Origin: Henricia sp. BOLD:AAB3569
Taxonomy: Eukaryota > Echinodermata > Asteroidea > Spinulosida > Echinasteridae
Length of the DNA: 64,000 nt
NCBI GenBank assembly: GCA_037783545.1
Contig: JBBELK010000001.1
Coordinates: 2,809,728-2,873,727, forward strand
Direction of reading: 5' to 3'
Shown here one piece after another: positions 63,441 through 64,000 of this stretch (position 1 is the first letter of the stretch; every line of letters begins with the position of its first letter). The notes beneath the pieces were generated by a model that ran no database searches, was not told the DNA's origin, and saw only the letters and a program-made list of their open reading frames with translations. The translations under genes were made by a program, and so were the position numbers.

Positions 63441-63867
63441 CTAGAAAAACCAAACATTTATGGAATTACAAACAGTTTAATGCAAGATAAAGTCATGTGG
63501 TTCCACAGGTGGAGGGTGGCTTTTGCCTAACCAGATAGAGGCAGTCACTTTTCGAACAGGATGCTAAATTATTATATAAAATGAAGCTTTTGCAGACACC
63601 GTGCGTTTCTGTTACTGTGCAGCACAGTGCCCAGATTCGATGTGCGTGCACGCTGGCGCACCACGAACACACGCGTACGCACGCGTCATGGATCGGAGGA
63701 ATGGATTGCGTGCATGTGCAACGCGCGCCAGAGTACAGTAACAAAAAATACTGTACAACAGTAACAGAAGCGCATGCATTTGTAAACCGTGAAAAGAACT
63801 GAAGTTACAAAACAAAGAAGATAGAAGCTTCATTTTATATAACAATAATAATATTGGATGTCTTTTC

Positions 63868-63988
63868 GGGTGATATGAGAATATACCGCACGAGTCATGA
63901 AAATACCGAACGAGCCAAAAGCGCATGCATTTGTAAACCGGCTCGTTCGGTATTTTCATGACTCATGCGGTATATTCTCATATCACCC
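63868..63988. repeat. 121-bp hairpin at the right edge
   Basis: gggtgatatgagaatatacc and ctcgttcggtattttcatga (with ggtatattctcatatcaccc) form a near-perfect stem with a 25-base loop containing gcgcatgcatttgtaaacc. It lies in the PSMD7 intron. Confidence 0.85.
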
Positions 63989-64000
63989 TCAAAGCCATCC

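Overview
The window is animal nuclear DNA. It has GT-AG introns of 0.7 to 26 kb, four protein genes recognisable only as short exons, a LINE, tRNA-derived SINEs and very many short inverted-repeat transposons. The gene structures, the repeat style and the frequent acatgta words suggest a marine invertebrate, perhaps a deuterostome such as an echinoderm or amphioxus. The sequence alone does not settle the species, and no bacterial or viral gene order is present.

Layout. (1) 2.1-3.3 kb, minus: internal exons of BOLA3, a mitochondrial iron-sulfur assembly factor, with both gene ends outside view or unrecognised. (2) 3.3-11 kb: transposon debris, including a Harbinger transposase fragment, a broken LINE reverse transcriptase, a Mutator-like foldback with a 9-bp target duplication, and a 5'-truncated LINE with a 741-codon open frame. 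(3) 11.1-18.3 kb, plus: a complete four-exon gene for a 359-residue type II membrane protein with a JmjC/cupin 2-oxoglutarate oxygenase domain. (4) 22.0-52.7 kb, minus: a four-pass MARVEL (CMTM/plasmolipin-like) gene. One first exon is followed by two consecutive three-exon cassettes, each with intact splice sites, its own stop codon and a C-terminal PPxY motif. (5) 58.9-63.4 kb, minus: the last three coding exons of PSMD7 (proteasome lid subunit Rpn8). The gene continues past the right edge.

The rest is mainly mobile DNA. At least seven unrelated small families are flanked by TTAA, the target of piggyBac and Kolobok transposases. Two of these insertions are proven by empty sites elsewhere in the same window. 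There are also Mutator-like elements with 9-bp duplications, hAT-like and Tc1-like miniature elements, three 600-bp foldbacks, and one 2.6-kb near-perfect palindrome inside the MARVEL intron. Several insertions touch gene signals: one ends 10 bp from a 3' splice site, one lies 13 bp after a stop codon, and a minisatellite starts at a splice donor.

The genes share no obvious pathway and look like independent housekeeping or membrane-protein loci. The most notable points are the dual-cassette MARVEL locus, the TTAA-element community, and a TTAA transposon carrying an N-terminal segment like that of P2X7-like proteins.
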